Of a DNA stretch of 64,000 nucleotides, positions 1-9,941 are shown piece after piece. Location of the stretch: NCBI GenBank assembly GCA_037074705.1, contig CM073590.1:242987601-243051600 (forward strand). The letters run 5' to 3'. Each line of letters opens with the position of its first letter. Within the stretch, counting starts at the first letter, position 1. The notes beneath the pieces are model-generated. The model worked only from the letters and a program-made list of their open reading frames with translations, was not told the DNA's origin and did no database searches. This DNA comes from Zhengitettix transpicula. Its lineage: Eukaryota > Arthropoda > Insecta > Orthoptera > Tetrigidae. The position numbers and the translations under genes are program-made.

Positions 1-6
1 ATATAT

Positions 7-289
7 TGTGGTATACAAATTGGAATAATAGGGCCTATTACACAGTAATAGGAAACCAACGTGAATAACAAAATTAAAGAACAAAATATTGAATTAAATT
101 TTCATAAGAAATATTAACATAAGAAAAATATATAGAAATCTGACGGTACGCAATTTTATACTATAACGCAGTTCACAACAAAGACTCCGCCGACACAGAG
201 CTACCGTCCATTGTCGTTCTTTGGCAACTCCTACCGCTAACAATCCAATTTAATTAAAACAATTAATTGCCTCTTTATTTGGTATTACA
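7..289 (+). mobile_element. Short solo LTR (family E), TG...CA ends in a TA-rich target
   Basis: The segment starts TGTGGTATAC and ends GGTATTACA, and sits between ATATAT on the left and ATATATATA on the right. The last 70 bp, running from TACCGCTAACAATCCAATT to the ATTACA end, match the 3' ends of the elements at 41746, 55077 and 58651. It is far shorter (283 bp) than the 0.93-1.0 kb relatives, so it is probably internally deleted. The 5' boundary is inferred from the TG in a TA run and is less sure than the 3' end. Confidence 0.45.
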
Positions 290-427
290 ATATATATAAA
301 AAATGTCTATTAATTTGAAAAAACTGAACTAGGCGCTGAACCGCGAGAAATTTATTCACTATTTCCACTGGGAAAAAGCTTACATTCATTAATAAATTAT
401 ATACATTTTAGAGAGCGACGTGAATGT

Positions 428-579
428 GTTGTATAAATAATTGTCGGGCCTCAAACCGGGCCAATTGTATGTTCAATAACAACGTTTCGACGGCAATCAC
501 CGCCATCGTCATGGCGAAACGTTTTTGTTATTTAACAAACAATTGGCCCGGGTTGAGACCCGAGAATTATTTCTACAAC
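428..579. repeat. Fold-back (inverted repeat) element of about 152 bp
   Basis: The left arm from GTTGTATAAATAATT through GGGCCAATTG is mirrored by a right arm ending ...AATTATTTCTACAAC, giving roughly 65-bp arms with a few mismatches. Both inner arm ends carry the reverse-oriented block AACGTTTCG / CGAAACGTT, and a hammerhead-like core sits across the loop on the minus strand. It abuts a TA microsatellite on its right side. Confidence 0.7.
481..512 (-). ncRNA. Degenerate hammerhead-like core inside the fold-back
   Basis: Read on the minus strand: ATGACGA, then a loop with GGC/GCC pairing, then GAAACGTT. The first core base is A instead of C, which would disrupt the C3-G8 pair of an active hammerhead, so this copy is probably dead. 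Confidence 0.3.
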
Positions 580-601
580 TATATATATATATATATATAT
601 T
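580..601. repeat. TA microsatellite
   Basis: About 11 TA units directly after the fold-back element. Confidence 0.9.
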
Positions 602-997
602 GTATGGAAAATTTAAAAATGTCAGTGACCCAAACTCGAACCTTGTGGTACTCTTAAGCATTATTTGAATGTGCCTTGCTTCAGTGCTTTTTATTTTACT
701 TCCTGTTAGTTCAATAATATGAAAACTAGGAACAGGAAATTTTTATTAATCTAATTGTAGTTTAAGTTCAGTTTCAAAATGGTATGGAAAATCCAGTAAA
801 CATCGACGAACTTGAAAATAATCTTTGATGAGAGTCAGGAGATATTTGCAGCAATTAAATAATAGTTTTGTGAAACTGTTTAGTTATTCAAATTAATCAT
901 TACCCAACCATGTTTAAAAGTACTACAATGATTTATGGCTAATTAAGTCAGAAAAAATTATTGAATGAGTTGGTTAATAAAATTCTAGTTAATATAT
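602..997. other. AT-rich spacer, nothing recognised
   Basis: No open frame, repeat match within the window or RNA-like motif seen. Confidence 0.6.
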
Positions 998-1080
998 TGT
1001 AGTAATCAATTCAAATTCACAGTTAAAGAGCCATGTTGAAGCGTCAATCTAGCATTTAACAATTGTTTTTAATTTAATTT

Positions 1081-1098
1081 ACCCCACGTTAGGCGCCA
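1081..1098 (-). promoter_or_regulatory. tRNA-Lys primer binding site, inverted copy
   Basis: The reverse complement reads TGGCGCCTAACGTGGGGT, 16 of 18 matches to the tRNA-Lys1,2 primer binding site used by some retroviruses and LTR retrotransposons. It is preceded, on that strand, by CACTACAAA, the LTR-end signature. Confidence 0.6.
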
Positions 1099-1151
1099 AT
1101 TTGTAGTGTTTAACCACTAAAATGATAATAAGATGCTAGATTACTGCAAAT

Positions 1152-1169
1152 TAGCGCCCAACGTGGGGC
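1152..1169 (+). promoter_or_regulatory. tRNA-Lys primer binding site, 17/18 match
   Basis: TAGCGCCCAACGTGGGGC, preceded by ATTACTGCAAAT. One base from the tRNA-Lys1,2 complement. Confidence 0.65.
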
Positions 1170-1202
1170 TTTAAATGTGAATTTGAAATGATTACTACAA
1201 AT

Positions 1203-1220
1203 TGGCGCCCAACGTGGGGC
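1203..1220 (+). promoter_or_regulatory. tRNA-Lys primer binding site, exact
   Basis: TGGCGCCCAACGTGGGGC is an exact complement of the 3' end of tRNA-Lys1,2. It lies three bases after an LTR end (GATTACTACA), the usual spacing for an LTR retrotransposon. Confidence 0.75.
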
Positions 1221-1474
1221 TTATTTTACCTTTGGTTTTAATAAATTACTACAATTTACTCAACCGCACTATATATATTTTTTTATTTAATATTAAATTT
1301 AACTTTATTAGCCTACTCATTCACTAATTTATTTTTACTTAATTGGGCATCATAATTATGTTGTTTTGTTATTTGTTGATGGTATGATTAATCACATTTA
1401 ATGTGTTTCAAATTAATCGTAGCGTCGTACTAGTTTGAGAAAATAGGTACCGATAAGAGTTACTTTTGGAGTAA

Positions 1475-1910
1475 TGGAGAAGGACTTTCTTAAGAAGATG
1501 ACAACCAGAAATCAGAGATGTATTGTATGAGATAAGAAAAAGTCGACTGGACGTGGTGACAGAGGAGGAGAAATTGGCAATGGTGGCGGAGGGATTCAAA
1601 ATGCCTGTGTTAATGGACGCCCAGTGTGCAGAGTAATAAAGAAAAGGACTAAATAAATACCAGAAAAGTGGACGTAATCGGGGAATACATCGACATGACA
1701 AAATCGCTGAATGACGTGGTAATGGGAAATGATTTGCCCCCTTTCATACTTCCCAAGTGGCGCCGCCGCCGCGTTCTGCTTGAAATCGCAGTCATAACGT
1801 ATCGATTCCCAGGTCGTCCATTATTAATGCAGCGGCGCAGGAGGACTGGATCTATAAGAGTCTTGTTAATGGCCAAAGCTTGTAGTATTGTGTTTAATGA
1901 GCGTTTATAA
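1475..1910 (+). pseudogene. Possible gag-like remnant downstream of the primer binding site
   Basis: One frame over about 1501-1635 encodes a stop-free stretch including PEIRDVLYEIRKSRLD and EEEKLAMVAEGFKM. After a frame change near 1640, the frame continues with DVIGEYIDMTKSLNDVV and GNDLPPFILPKW up to about 1760, then becomes basic (KWRRRRVLLE). The composition is protein-like rather than random, and its place 250-300 bp after a tRNA-Lys PBS suits a retrotransposon gag. No capsid or zinc-knuckle motif is visible, so this is an inference from position. It has at least one frameshift and in-frame stops. Confidence 0.3.
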
Positions 1911-2191
1911 CGGGGCCTTCAGAAACTCCAAAGGGCAAGCGCTAAATTGGTATCGATGAAATTTGATTGGTGAGGTCAAGCGTTTCCTCCTGAGGGAGAC
2001 GAAGGTTTGCTTGCCCTGGCAGCTCGGCGCAAATCCCTCGGGAACAACACGGGGGCAGGTCAGTCTTAACAGCTCCCAGGACGTCGAAAAACAAAAGGCA
2101 CTTTACTAACGTGCGTATGTATTTATATTTCATGAAATTACAACTCACTGTTGTTCGTCTGTAAATATATTGTAAAATCTTACACCGACTT

Positions 2192-2398
2192 AGTACCAAA
2201 TGCCCGACCTACTGATGCAGGTTTTTCTAGGGTTTTCCCTGCATTACTTTTAGGTGAATGCCGGGTAGGATCCTTAAAATATAGCCCGGGTGTCCTAGTT
2301 CACCCTTGGCTACTTTCCTCTACCCTTCCACATCCCTTCCTATGCTATTAAAGGGGAGTTGCCACCATGTGGATTACCCTCATGTAGTCTGTTACTCT
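2192..2398 (+). mobile_element. Family A repeat, 5'-truncated copy
   Basis: Starts within the block GTACCNAATGCCCGACC and runs to CATGTAGTCTGTTACTCTA, covering the 3' 210 bp of the family. The A-tail is decayed. Confidence 0.85.
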
Positions 2399-2449
2399 AT
2401 TTATATATATACTGTAATAAACAAAGGGAACTAATTAATTAATTATCTT

Positions 2450-2469
2450 GCCCCACGTTGTGGAAGCCA
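2450..2469 (-). promoter_or_regulatory. Degenerate tRNA-Lys PBS-like block
   Basis: The minus strand reads TGGCTTCCACAACGTGGGGC, like the tRNA-Lys primer site with changes and an insertion. Weak on its own. Confidence 0.25.
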
Positions 2470-2539
2470 AAATTTAATAAACAAAATGATGGGCTTTAAT
2501 TAAAAAAAATTATTAATTATTAAAACACATTTATTTATT

Positions 2540-3845
2540 TTGCTATCTATCTCATCAACCCCGAAAAGTTTCCTTCTACGACAATATCCGCCAATTTATT
2601 TTGTTTGAAATTTTCCCACCCGTGTGGGTTAAATGGCCACTTGAATGTTATTATTATACTCAGTGACATCCATAACCCGGGATTTACCTCAAAACTCGGT
2701 TGTTCTTGCGTTATTTTTATGTAACATCCTTGTACCCTCGATCCCTAAAGCTGTTTGCTTCCCTATGCTATTAAAGGGGAGTTGCCACTATGTGGATTAC
2801 CCTCATGTAGCCTGTTACCCTAAAAAAAAATTTAACTCAGGAGGAAAATAGCAATTTACGAAACACGATATAAAAAGAAGCAATGGAGATCAGAAAACCT
2901 CACGTTTCCGAGGGTCTGTTAAAATTGTGGAAGAAACACCGAATTTCTGTAAATGTCATAATTATAGTCAGAGACACCCATAATCCCAGATTTGACTCCA
3001 ATTTCGTACCTCGATCCCTAAAGCTGCTTCCCTCGCAAGGCGGAAAGGGGTTGAAATTATACACAAAAATATCTGGAGAATCGCAATCCATCTCATCAAC
3101 CCCGAAAAGTTTCCTTCTACGAATATATCCGCCATTTTAACATGTTTGAAATTTTCCCACCTCTGTGGGAGAAACGGCGACTTGAATGTTATACTCAGTG
3201 ACATCCATAACCCGGGATTTACATCAAAACTCGGTTGTTCTTGCGTTATTTTTATGTAACATCCCTGTACCCTCGATTCCTAAAGCTGCTCCCCTAACAA
3301 GGCCGAAAGGGGTTGAAATTATACTCAAAAAATATCTGAAGAAACGCTACCTATCTCATCAACCCCGAAAAGTTTCCTTCTTCGAAAATATCCGCCACTT
3401 TAACATGTTTGAAATTTTGCCAACCCTGTCAACCCCCACCCCTGGGGGGTTAAACGGCAACTTGAATGTTATTAATATACTCAGTGGCATCCATAACCCC
3501 GGATTTGACTCGAAACTCGGTTGTTCTTGCGTTAATTTTTATGTAAAGCCTCTCCACCTCGACCCCTAAGGGTACTCTCCTCCCATGCCGAAAATGGTTG
3601 AAGTTGTACACAAAAAAAATCGGGAGAAACACTATCAATCTTATAGACCAAGAAAGATATTTGTCTACGCAGATATCTGCCGTTGTAGCAGGTTTTAAAA
3701 TTTCTACACCCGCCCCTGGGGGTGATAGATATGTCTTACCCTCAAAGAGTTTGTTTCCGGTTCTAAAGGAACACGTGTACGGAATTTGGTCAAATTTTCT
3801 CCACGAGTGTCGTAACACATTCGTGTTTGTTTTTAATTATGTATA
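2540..3845 (+). repeat. Family C tandem repeat array, units about 265-290 bp
   Basis: Landmark CTCATCAACCCCGAAAAG occurs at 2551, 3092 and 3355. Landmark CAGTGACATCCATAACCC or a variant occurs at about 2661, 2969, 3195 and 3482. Units also share GGTTGAAATTATACACAAAA and ATATCCGCCATTTTAAC. Spacing is uneven because of deletions and a family A insertion at 2759. Short open frames here are repeat translations. Related copies lie at 43815 and 56608. Confidence 0.8.
2759..2830 (+). mobile_element. Family A repeat, 72-bp 3' end nested in family C
   Basis: Only the terminal block CTATGCTATTAAAGGGGAG ... CTGTTACCCTAAAAAAAAA is present, interrupting a family C unit after CCCTAAAGCTG. Extreme 5' truncation with an intact A-tail is typical of target-primed reverse transcription. 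Confidence 0.85.
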
Positions 3846-5040
3846 GAGGGATGTTGCTGACTCGCCCTAATTCTCCAGTGGAGGACTTGAGGGCCAGGTT
3901 AATTTTTCAAGAAAATATAGGAAAGAGAAAATTTTATTAAATTAATTGGCATTCGACAGTCTCTGTGCCTTGCAGCTCACCACGGAGTTGCCTCGTTGCC
4001 TTAATTACGTGAATGTCTACGACGGGTGGAATGACCCGTAACCCTATTTGGTTCTCTTCGTGAATAGTTTATTTCTTTTCCCCGGCCGCCCATAGTCCTC
4101 TCAGTCTCTCCAGGGACTAATGCGCAAGGTTTTCCTCGTCTCCGTAATGAGCTTACCAGAGTTCCTTTCCCTTCCCTTCTGGCCCAAGGAAGGCTTAGTG
4201 TCACGCAAGTCTCTCTCCACCCCCCCGCGCCTTCACAGAGAAAAAGAGGGAACGGGAAAAAGAAAGCGGGACCGATGCTAATGCGGCTAATTCCCTTATT
4301 GTGTGTGTCCCCTTGTCTCTGCGCAACGAACGAACGTCTCTTGATATCGCATTTTGGAGGCAACGACGCTCACGAAGAACAACTGCCAGATGATAAAGTG
4401 GAAGCGAAACAAGTGCTGTGCGGTGCTGCCGATTAAAAGACTCGGGGCCCGAATTCAATCCTCCTCCTCCTCCTCCTCCACGAGAGGAGGCTGAGTGAGT
4501 GGCGGTATTTTTTATTTGCCTCCTTTGAGACGTTTAATCTTCGTTTCTTGAGCTTCGCCGCCGCCGCCGTCGTCGTCATTCCAGAGAGATCTCGTTCTAT
4601 GAGATTACGAACAAGTGTATCTTCTTTCAACATCCGGGGAAAAGCACACGCGGAAGTTGTTACAGCTTCAAACAAGTCTCCTCCACGTTTCAAAAATAAA
4701 AATATATAATTTTAAAATGATCAAGTATTCATTGGAAACAGTAAAAGAATTTTATGAAATAATAAGAGTAATTAATTTGATTTAAATATTATTTTAAATT
4801 CTCAAAAAAAATATTATACATTAGAATTCCTAGAAATTGAGGTCATTGCCCCATATATATTTAAAAAATTCTATAAACTTCACGTTGAAAGTTCTTAGCG
4901 ATATCCACGACTGTCCATGCTCCTTGGAGATCCCCCATCATGCATCACCTCATAGTCTAAAATATCCATCTGTCCATCTCAACCATACTTTTTTGACGCG
5001 TGGACTTGCTTTTTCTAACCACCACACACACACACACACA
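3846..5040. other. Spacer with CCT, GCC and CA microsatellites
   Basis: Contains a (CTC)n run near 4459-4480, a GCC/GTC run near 4556-4576 and a CA run at about 5022-5042. No gene, RNA or window-level repeat recognised. Confidence 0.5.
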
Positions 5041-5221
5041 CATTTCTTTAGGCGAATGCCGGGTAGGATCCTTAAAATATAGTCCCGGGTCCCTAGTCAA
5101 CCCTTGGCTACCTTCCTCTACCCTTCCGCATCCCCCCATTTCAAATCCCTTCCTATGCTATTAAAGGGGAGTTGCCACCATGTGGATTGGCGTCATGTAG
5201 CCTGTTACCCTAAAAAAAAAA
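5041..5221 (+). mobile_element. Family A repeat, 5'-truncated
   Basis: Begins CATTTCTTTAGGCGAATGCC directly after a CA microsatellite and ends CTGTTACCC plus ten A. Confidence 0.9.
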
Positions 5222-5560
5222 CTTCCTGGCCAAGGAGCAACAACGTGTAGCCTCCGATGTTTATAATCCTGGCCTGATTAATTCTTAATATAATTACAGA
5301 GAAAGAAAACTCTCACCAGAAACTCAACACGTAATCTGCATATTTTTAAAAAAATGCAGTAATTCAAATTTAATTACAAATTATTCGCGTCGTGAAATTA
5401 AAAGAAAAAATATACTAATCACAGCGGCACAGAATCTCCGCTCTGCGAACCAGTGATATCACTACAAACAAGTAGATAAGCGTCACAGGCATTATTTGTT
5501 TACCGCACGAAAAATATAAACACGATTATAAAATGATTAAAACACTAGAAAAGGGAACGC
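5222..5560. other. AT-rich spacer, nothing recognised
   Basis: No coding, RNA or repeat signal seen. Confidence 0.5.
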
Positions 5561-5863
5561 TGTCTGCGATGGCTATTCTCTCGCAGGCAGAACCTTGTAG
5601 GACTCCTCTCCCGCTATCGGAAGGGCGTGGGACAAGTACCGAATGCCCGACCTACCTGATGCAGGTTTTCCTAGGGTTTTCCCTGCATTTCTTTAGGCGA
5701 AAACCGGGTAGGATCCTTAAAATATAGCCCGGGGGGCCCTAGTTAACCCTTGGCTATCTTCCTCTACCCTTCCGCATCCTCCCTTTCAAATCCCTTCCTA
5801 TGCTATTAAAGGGGAGTTGCCCAATGTGGATCACCGTCATGTAGCCTGTTGCCCTAAAAAAAA
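5561..5863 (+). mobile_element. Family A repeat, internally deleted
   Basis: Has the 5' hairpin region (CTGCGATGG...CTCTCGCAGGCAG), then jumps to the CTCCTCTCCCGCTATCGG block, losing about 240 internal bp. Ends GTTGCCCTAAAAAAAA. Confidence 0.9.
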
Positions 5864-5878
5864 TGTAAAAAAATAAAA

Positions 5879-6348
5879 AGGGAATGCCTTTTCCTCTCTC
5901 CGGTTTTGAACTAAGGTTCCCACAAGCCGAGGCACCTCGGCCTGTTCTACGAGGTGTATGTTCCGGGGTTACAGACCTTGGGGCGGCATACGGTAAGAGT
6001 TGTCCTCCTGTTCCCATTGGAACAGTCGGCCAGCTGCCTCCTAAACTGGTATAGGGCACAGAGAAGGGAATGCCGCGTCCCCACAGCAAACTATTCTCCC
6101 GCCATCCAGGGAAGGGTGTGGGACAAGTACCACAATGCCCGACCTACCTGATGCAGGTTTTCTAGGGTTTGTCCTGCATCACTTTTAGGAGAATGCCCCT
6201 GGGGTAGGATACTTAAACTACACCCCGGGGGCCCCTAGTTAACCCTTGGCTACCTTCCGCATCCCGCCTTTCAAATACCTTCCTATGCTATTAAAAGGGG
6301 AGTTGCCACCATGTGGATTACCCTCATGTAGCCTGTTACCCTAAATAA
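5879..6348 (+). mobile_element. Family A repeat, near full length
   Basis: Begins GGGAATGCCTTTTCC, lacks the 5' hairpin, and runs to GTTACCCTAAATAAA. It lies 15 bp after the previous copy in the same direction. Confidence 0.9.
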
Positions 6349-7528
6349 ATGATTAGAACACACACGTACAGTAAATTTGGAAAACGGTGGCTGGCGTAAA
6401 ATAACGTGTCACGTACCACTCTGTATTTTGGCCTACCAACACCTGAAAGATATGGTTTCATAGTTTTTATTTAAATGCGTATAAAAAAACATTACAAGAT
6501 GTTCATACGACATTTCTTTTAAGCATATAAAAGGGACGAAATGTTTCAATAGGATAATAACAACCAAACAGTTTTCTTTTTTTTATTTACTTCTGCAATA
6601 ACAGGAAGAATTTTTTTTTCTTCGTCCATCCCCCGCCCCCGGCCCCTGCCCGAGTCCTTCACAAATTCCCCTCACCGTAAATATTGACGATCAGTCGTCT
6701 TGAGGCTGTGATAACGAATCGTAAAAAAGAACGGGGCACACGATCAATGTCGTGTTAGCGGGGAGCACCTTGCGTAATTCTCACGGCGGCTAAAAGGGAC
6801 GACGACGAAACGACACGCAGGTACAAAGGTGGTGGAAGGAGTGGAACAACCCCCAACACGACACTCCAGCCTTTCCCTGACAGCAAAAAAAAAATTGCAA
6901 AGTGGATGGGGAGGGAGGAAAAGAGGAGAAACGGGGGAAAAAAAGAGATGAAGGGAGAGGAGAGACAGAAAAAAAATATTTTAATTTCATTCAGCTCGAG
7001 GGGGAGAGCCAGAGAGAAGGAGAACACGAGGGCTGAGCTAATAAATCTGTGCGGAGGTGTGCGAGAGTGCGTGTACTACTAGAGGGTGAGTGTTGTAGCT
7101 GCCCAGATCAATACACCATTACCACTAACTCTAGGCTCCGCCACGAGGACAGGACACGACGGACGGGGACCGCACGCGTCATCCTCGCCTCGGCCTCACA
7201 GACGATTGTTTCCGTCGCAGCCGACGCCTGATTAACGTTCACGCTGTTTCTTTCCTTTTTCTCTTTAGAAACATAAAAAATAAAAGAAGGAAGGAGGAGA
7301 TGGACCAGAAACTTTACGACCTTCACGATACAATCACGGAACTGTATAAAAGTCGACCTATATTTTATATACAGCGTAAAGCAGTTTGGAAGAAAGCGAC
7401 AGATGAAGCGGAAAATAAAAATACCTTCTTCTGGAATCGTGCGCACTGAAGACTGGTTAATGAAAATCAAAAGTTGACAGACAGCGTTTCATTTTGTAAA
7501 TTAAAATGAAGTAATGGAAACATCACGC
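6349..7528. other. Spacer with purine-rich tract, nothing recognised
   Basis: Contains a purine-rich stretch near 6880-7020 whose complement gives low-complexity Ser/Phe frames. No defensible gene. Confidence 0.5.
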
Positions 7529-7632
7529 GTCTGTTTGAAAATTAATAATAAGATAAAATACAGGCAAAGGAATTAATAAGAAAGATAGACAGCTAATTCA
7601 GACAAAAAAAAGTGATAATATAAATACCACAA

Positions 7633-7665
7633 AACGTTTCTGCGATCCTCTTCCCCTTTCCTCAG
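7633..7665 (-). ncRNA. Hammerhead-like core
   Basis: Minus strand: CTGAGGA, a stem II region with GG/CC-type pairing, then GAAACGTT. Preceded by GGAC and followed by TTGTGGTATTT. Core residues fit CUGANGA...GAAA. Confidence 0.55.
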
Positions 7666-7989
7666 GTCCGAAGAAGAGCCTAGAGCGACACAACTGCACT
7701 GGTCAGTTGACAAAAACTCTAAAGTGACGAAAACGCGACGACAATGGGAGAGCCGAAGAGGTTGGCGTAACAATACGGGAGCAACGACAATGGGGAAACA
7801 GAAGTTTTAGCGTAACGATAAGGGATCGCAGCAATTGTTGAGTTCCATAGTATCTGTTTATACATTAATAGCTGTGATGTTTGATTCAATGTGAAGCATC
7901 TCTGGAATTGTACCTGGTGTCAAATGTCAAAAATCTTAGCATTTTGCCAATTAAATGTATGTTTGGAATTGATTACATAAATACCACAC

Positions 7990-8022
7990 AACGTTTCTGA
8001 AAAACCTTGTTCCTTTCTTCAG
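7990..8022 (-). ncRNA. Hammerhead-like core
   Basis: Minus strand: CTGAAGA, AAGGAACAAGG..., GAAACGTTGTGTGG. The core bases are intact but stem II pairing is weakened, since the usual TTCC is TTTTT here. Confidence 0.5.
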
Positions 8023-8040
8023 GTACCAAGAAAACTTAAG

Positions 8041-8945
8041 ACCCTGAAATGCTTTTATGGACAAAACTGGAAAGTTGTGTCGCTCTAGGCTCTTCTTACC
8101 ACCTGACGAAAGGTTCAAGAGTCCCTGAAATGTTTTTATTGACAAAACTGAAAAGTTGTGTCGCTCTAGGCTCTTCTTACCACCTGACGAAAGGTTCAAT
8201 AGTCTCTGAAATGCTTTTATGGACAAAACTGAAAAGTTATGTCGCTCTAGGCTCTTCTTACCACCTGACGAAAGGATCAAGAGTCCCAGGAATGTTTTAT
8301 GGACAAAACTGGAAAGTTGTGTCGCTCTAGGCTCTTCTTAGCACCTGACGAAAGGATCAAGAGTCCCTGAAATGTTTTTTATGGACAAAACTGAAAAGTT
8401 GTGTCGCTCTAGGCTCTTCTTAGCACCTGACGAAGGGTTCAAGAGTCCCAGAAATGTTTTTTTGGACAAAACTGAAAAGTTGTGGCTTTCTAGGCTCTTC
8501 TTAGCACCTGACGAAGGGTTCAAGAGTCCCTGAAATGTTTTTTTGGACACAACTGAAAAGTTGTGTCGCTCTAGACTCTTCTTACCTCCTGACGATGGGA
8601 TCAAGAGTCCCAGAAGTGATTTTATGGAAAAAACTGAAACGTTGTGGCTTTCTAGGCTCTTCTTAGCACCTGACGAAGGGTTCAAGAGTCCCTGAAATGT
8701 TTTTTTGGACACAACTGAAAAGTTGTGTCGCTCTAGGCTCTTTTTACCTCCTGACGATAGGATCAAGAGTCCCAGAAATGTTTTTATGGAAAAAACTGAA
8801 AAGTTGTGTCGCTCTAGGCACTTCTTAGCACCTGACGAAAGGTTCAAGAGTCCCAGAAATGGTTTTATATACAAAACTGAAAAGTTGTGTCGCTCTAGGC
8901 TCTTCTTACCACCTGACAGAAAGGAACAAAGATCCGAGAAACGTT
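8041..8945 (+). repeat. 81-bp tandem array, 11 hammerhead-like units
   Basis: CTGACGA starts at 8103, 8184, 8265, 8345, 8427, 8508, 8589, 8670, 8751 and 8832, with CTGACAGA at 8913, so the period is 81 bp (80-82). Each unit has GTTGTGTCGCTCTAGGCTC, then TTCTTA(C/G)CAC, CTGACGA, a loop with GG or GGG paired to CCC, then GAAATG. The last unit ends with the family B form GAAACGTTGTGTGG. Because 81 is a multiple of three, both strands show a long repetitive open frame that should not be taken as a gene. Confidence 0.9.
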
Positions 8946-9104
8946 GTGTGGTTTATATTGTTATCAATTTTGTCTGGTTTTGTTTTGGTGTCTATCTTAT
9001 TGTTAATTTTCATTCAGACGTAAAATTTAAAACCAATTAATTTTTGTTTCCCAAATAAAACTTATAATTTTATCTATGCATTTGAATTTCGTCTACTGGT
9101 TTGT

Positions 9105-9215
9105 TGCGGTTGTGTCGTTCTTACGGCTCTCTCATTTTTTTTCAACACCCGAAGAAAGCAACAAGGGTTGCTGAAATCATTGTGTGGTATTTATTTAGCA
9201 CTTATTTTACTCTGT
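9105..9215 (+). mobile_element. Family B variant fragment with GCAAC/GTTGC stem
   Basis: Shares GTTGTGTCGTTCTTACGGC and GTGTGGTATTTATTTAGCAC with a fragment at 28723. Core reads CCGAAGA, GCAAC paired to GTTGC, then GAAAT, so the second core base is C instead of T. Confidence 0.55.
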
Positions 9216-9941
9216 TATTTGGTTACCTATATTATTTATAGGTAAAGGGGCAAATTTAGTTCGGAGAACTTATAAATATGAAGAGTCAGATACTGAGAAT
9301 TAGATGGACACTGAGATAAAGAGGAGAACAGCCTGTCAGATAAACGGGAATAGTTGGGATAATAGCAAATAGTTGGTCAAGAGTCCGAATCGAGAACCGC
9401 CAGGAAGAAGAAGCTGACTGAATCTCAATTCATGATTTCTATCAAAATCTCATCGATAAAACATATTCTTTGAAGTTGAAAAAAAAAGAATAGTGGTGAT
9501 CAGAATCCTCACTGCCATGTACAGGTATAACTAAAAGAGCGAAGAAACGAATGTTGAGGATTAAGAAAATAGGGACAAATGAAGGAACACTGGGGCGTTA
9601 TAAAAGAGGTGAAGACCAGCAACGAGGAGAACCAAATTACATCCATTCCAACCATGTTTACGATTATACAAGTAAAAAAAAAATTTTGCAAGGGGTGCGC
9701 AATACGACATTAAAAACTGTAATGTGTGTGTCCCGGGATCTAGCGTCCCAGATGTTCGCAGGACACGCAATGGCGTGGAAGCAAAAAATTAGGCTTTACA
9801 ACGGAACCTGTGTTTTCCCAAAAAGACGGGAATTTTTTTTTTGTTAGTGTGGCTTTTTTTCTTGTAACGAAAATGACTCAATAAGTGAGGAAACTGATAT
9901 TTTCTATTAATTATCATTTGCTTAATTAGTTTTTTTTCTAT
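9216..9941. other. Spacer, nothing recognised
   Basis: AT-rich. The 98-residue frame at 9551-9847 has no domain I recognise and ends in a homopolymer. Confidence 0.45.

Larger units (their letters stand above)
998..1253 (+). mobile_element. LTR-like remnant (family F) with perfect 9-bp terminal inverted repeat
   Basis: The segment opens TGTAGTAAT and closes ATTACTACA, an exact 9-bp inversion with TG...CA ends. The same ATTACTACA end recurs inside it, each time followed by AAT and a primer-binding-site sequence, so it looks like a stack of LTR-end plus PBS modules rather than one plain LTR. A degenerate coding remnant follows at 1475. Confidence 0.5.
7529..9020. mobile_element. Family B fold-back element with a central hammerhead-like tandem array
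   Basis: The left end CGTCTGTTTGAAAATTAATA is the inverse of the right end TGTTAATTTTCATTCAGACG. The left arm is minus-oriented and holds two hammerhead-like cores about 357 bp apart (7633-7665 and 7990-8022). The right part is plus-oriented and holds an 81-bp tandem array plus a terminal core. Shared blocks include GTTGTGTCGCTCTAGGCTC and GTGTGGTATTTATATTATC. No coding capacity. The layout resembles the inverted pseudo-LTR structures of Penelope-like elements, but no reverse transcriptase is seen. Confidence 0.7.

Noticed and set aside
8338..8874. 178-residue minus-strand frame of repeating KKSLERHNFSV units
   Set aside because: The 81-bp repeat is 27 codons long, so any stop-free unit gives a long frame; the RNA core explains the conservation better.
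8041..8945. CRISPR-like regular array
   Set aside because: There are no unique spacers of constant length; the whole 81-bp unit repeats, and the DNA is eukaryotic.
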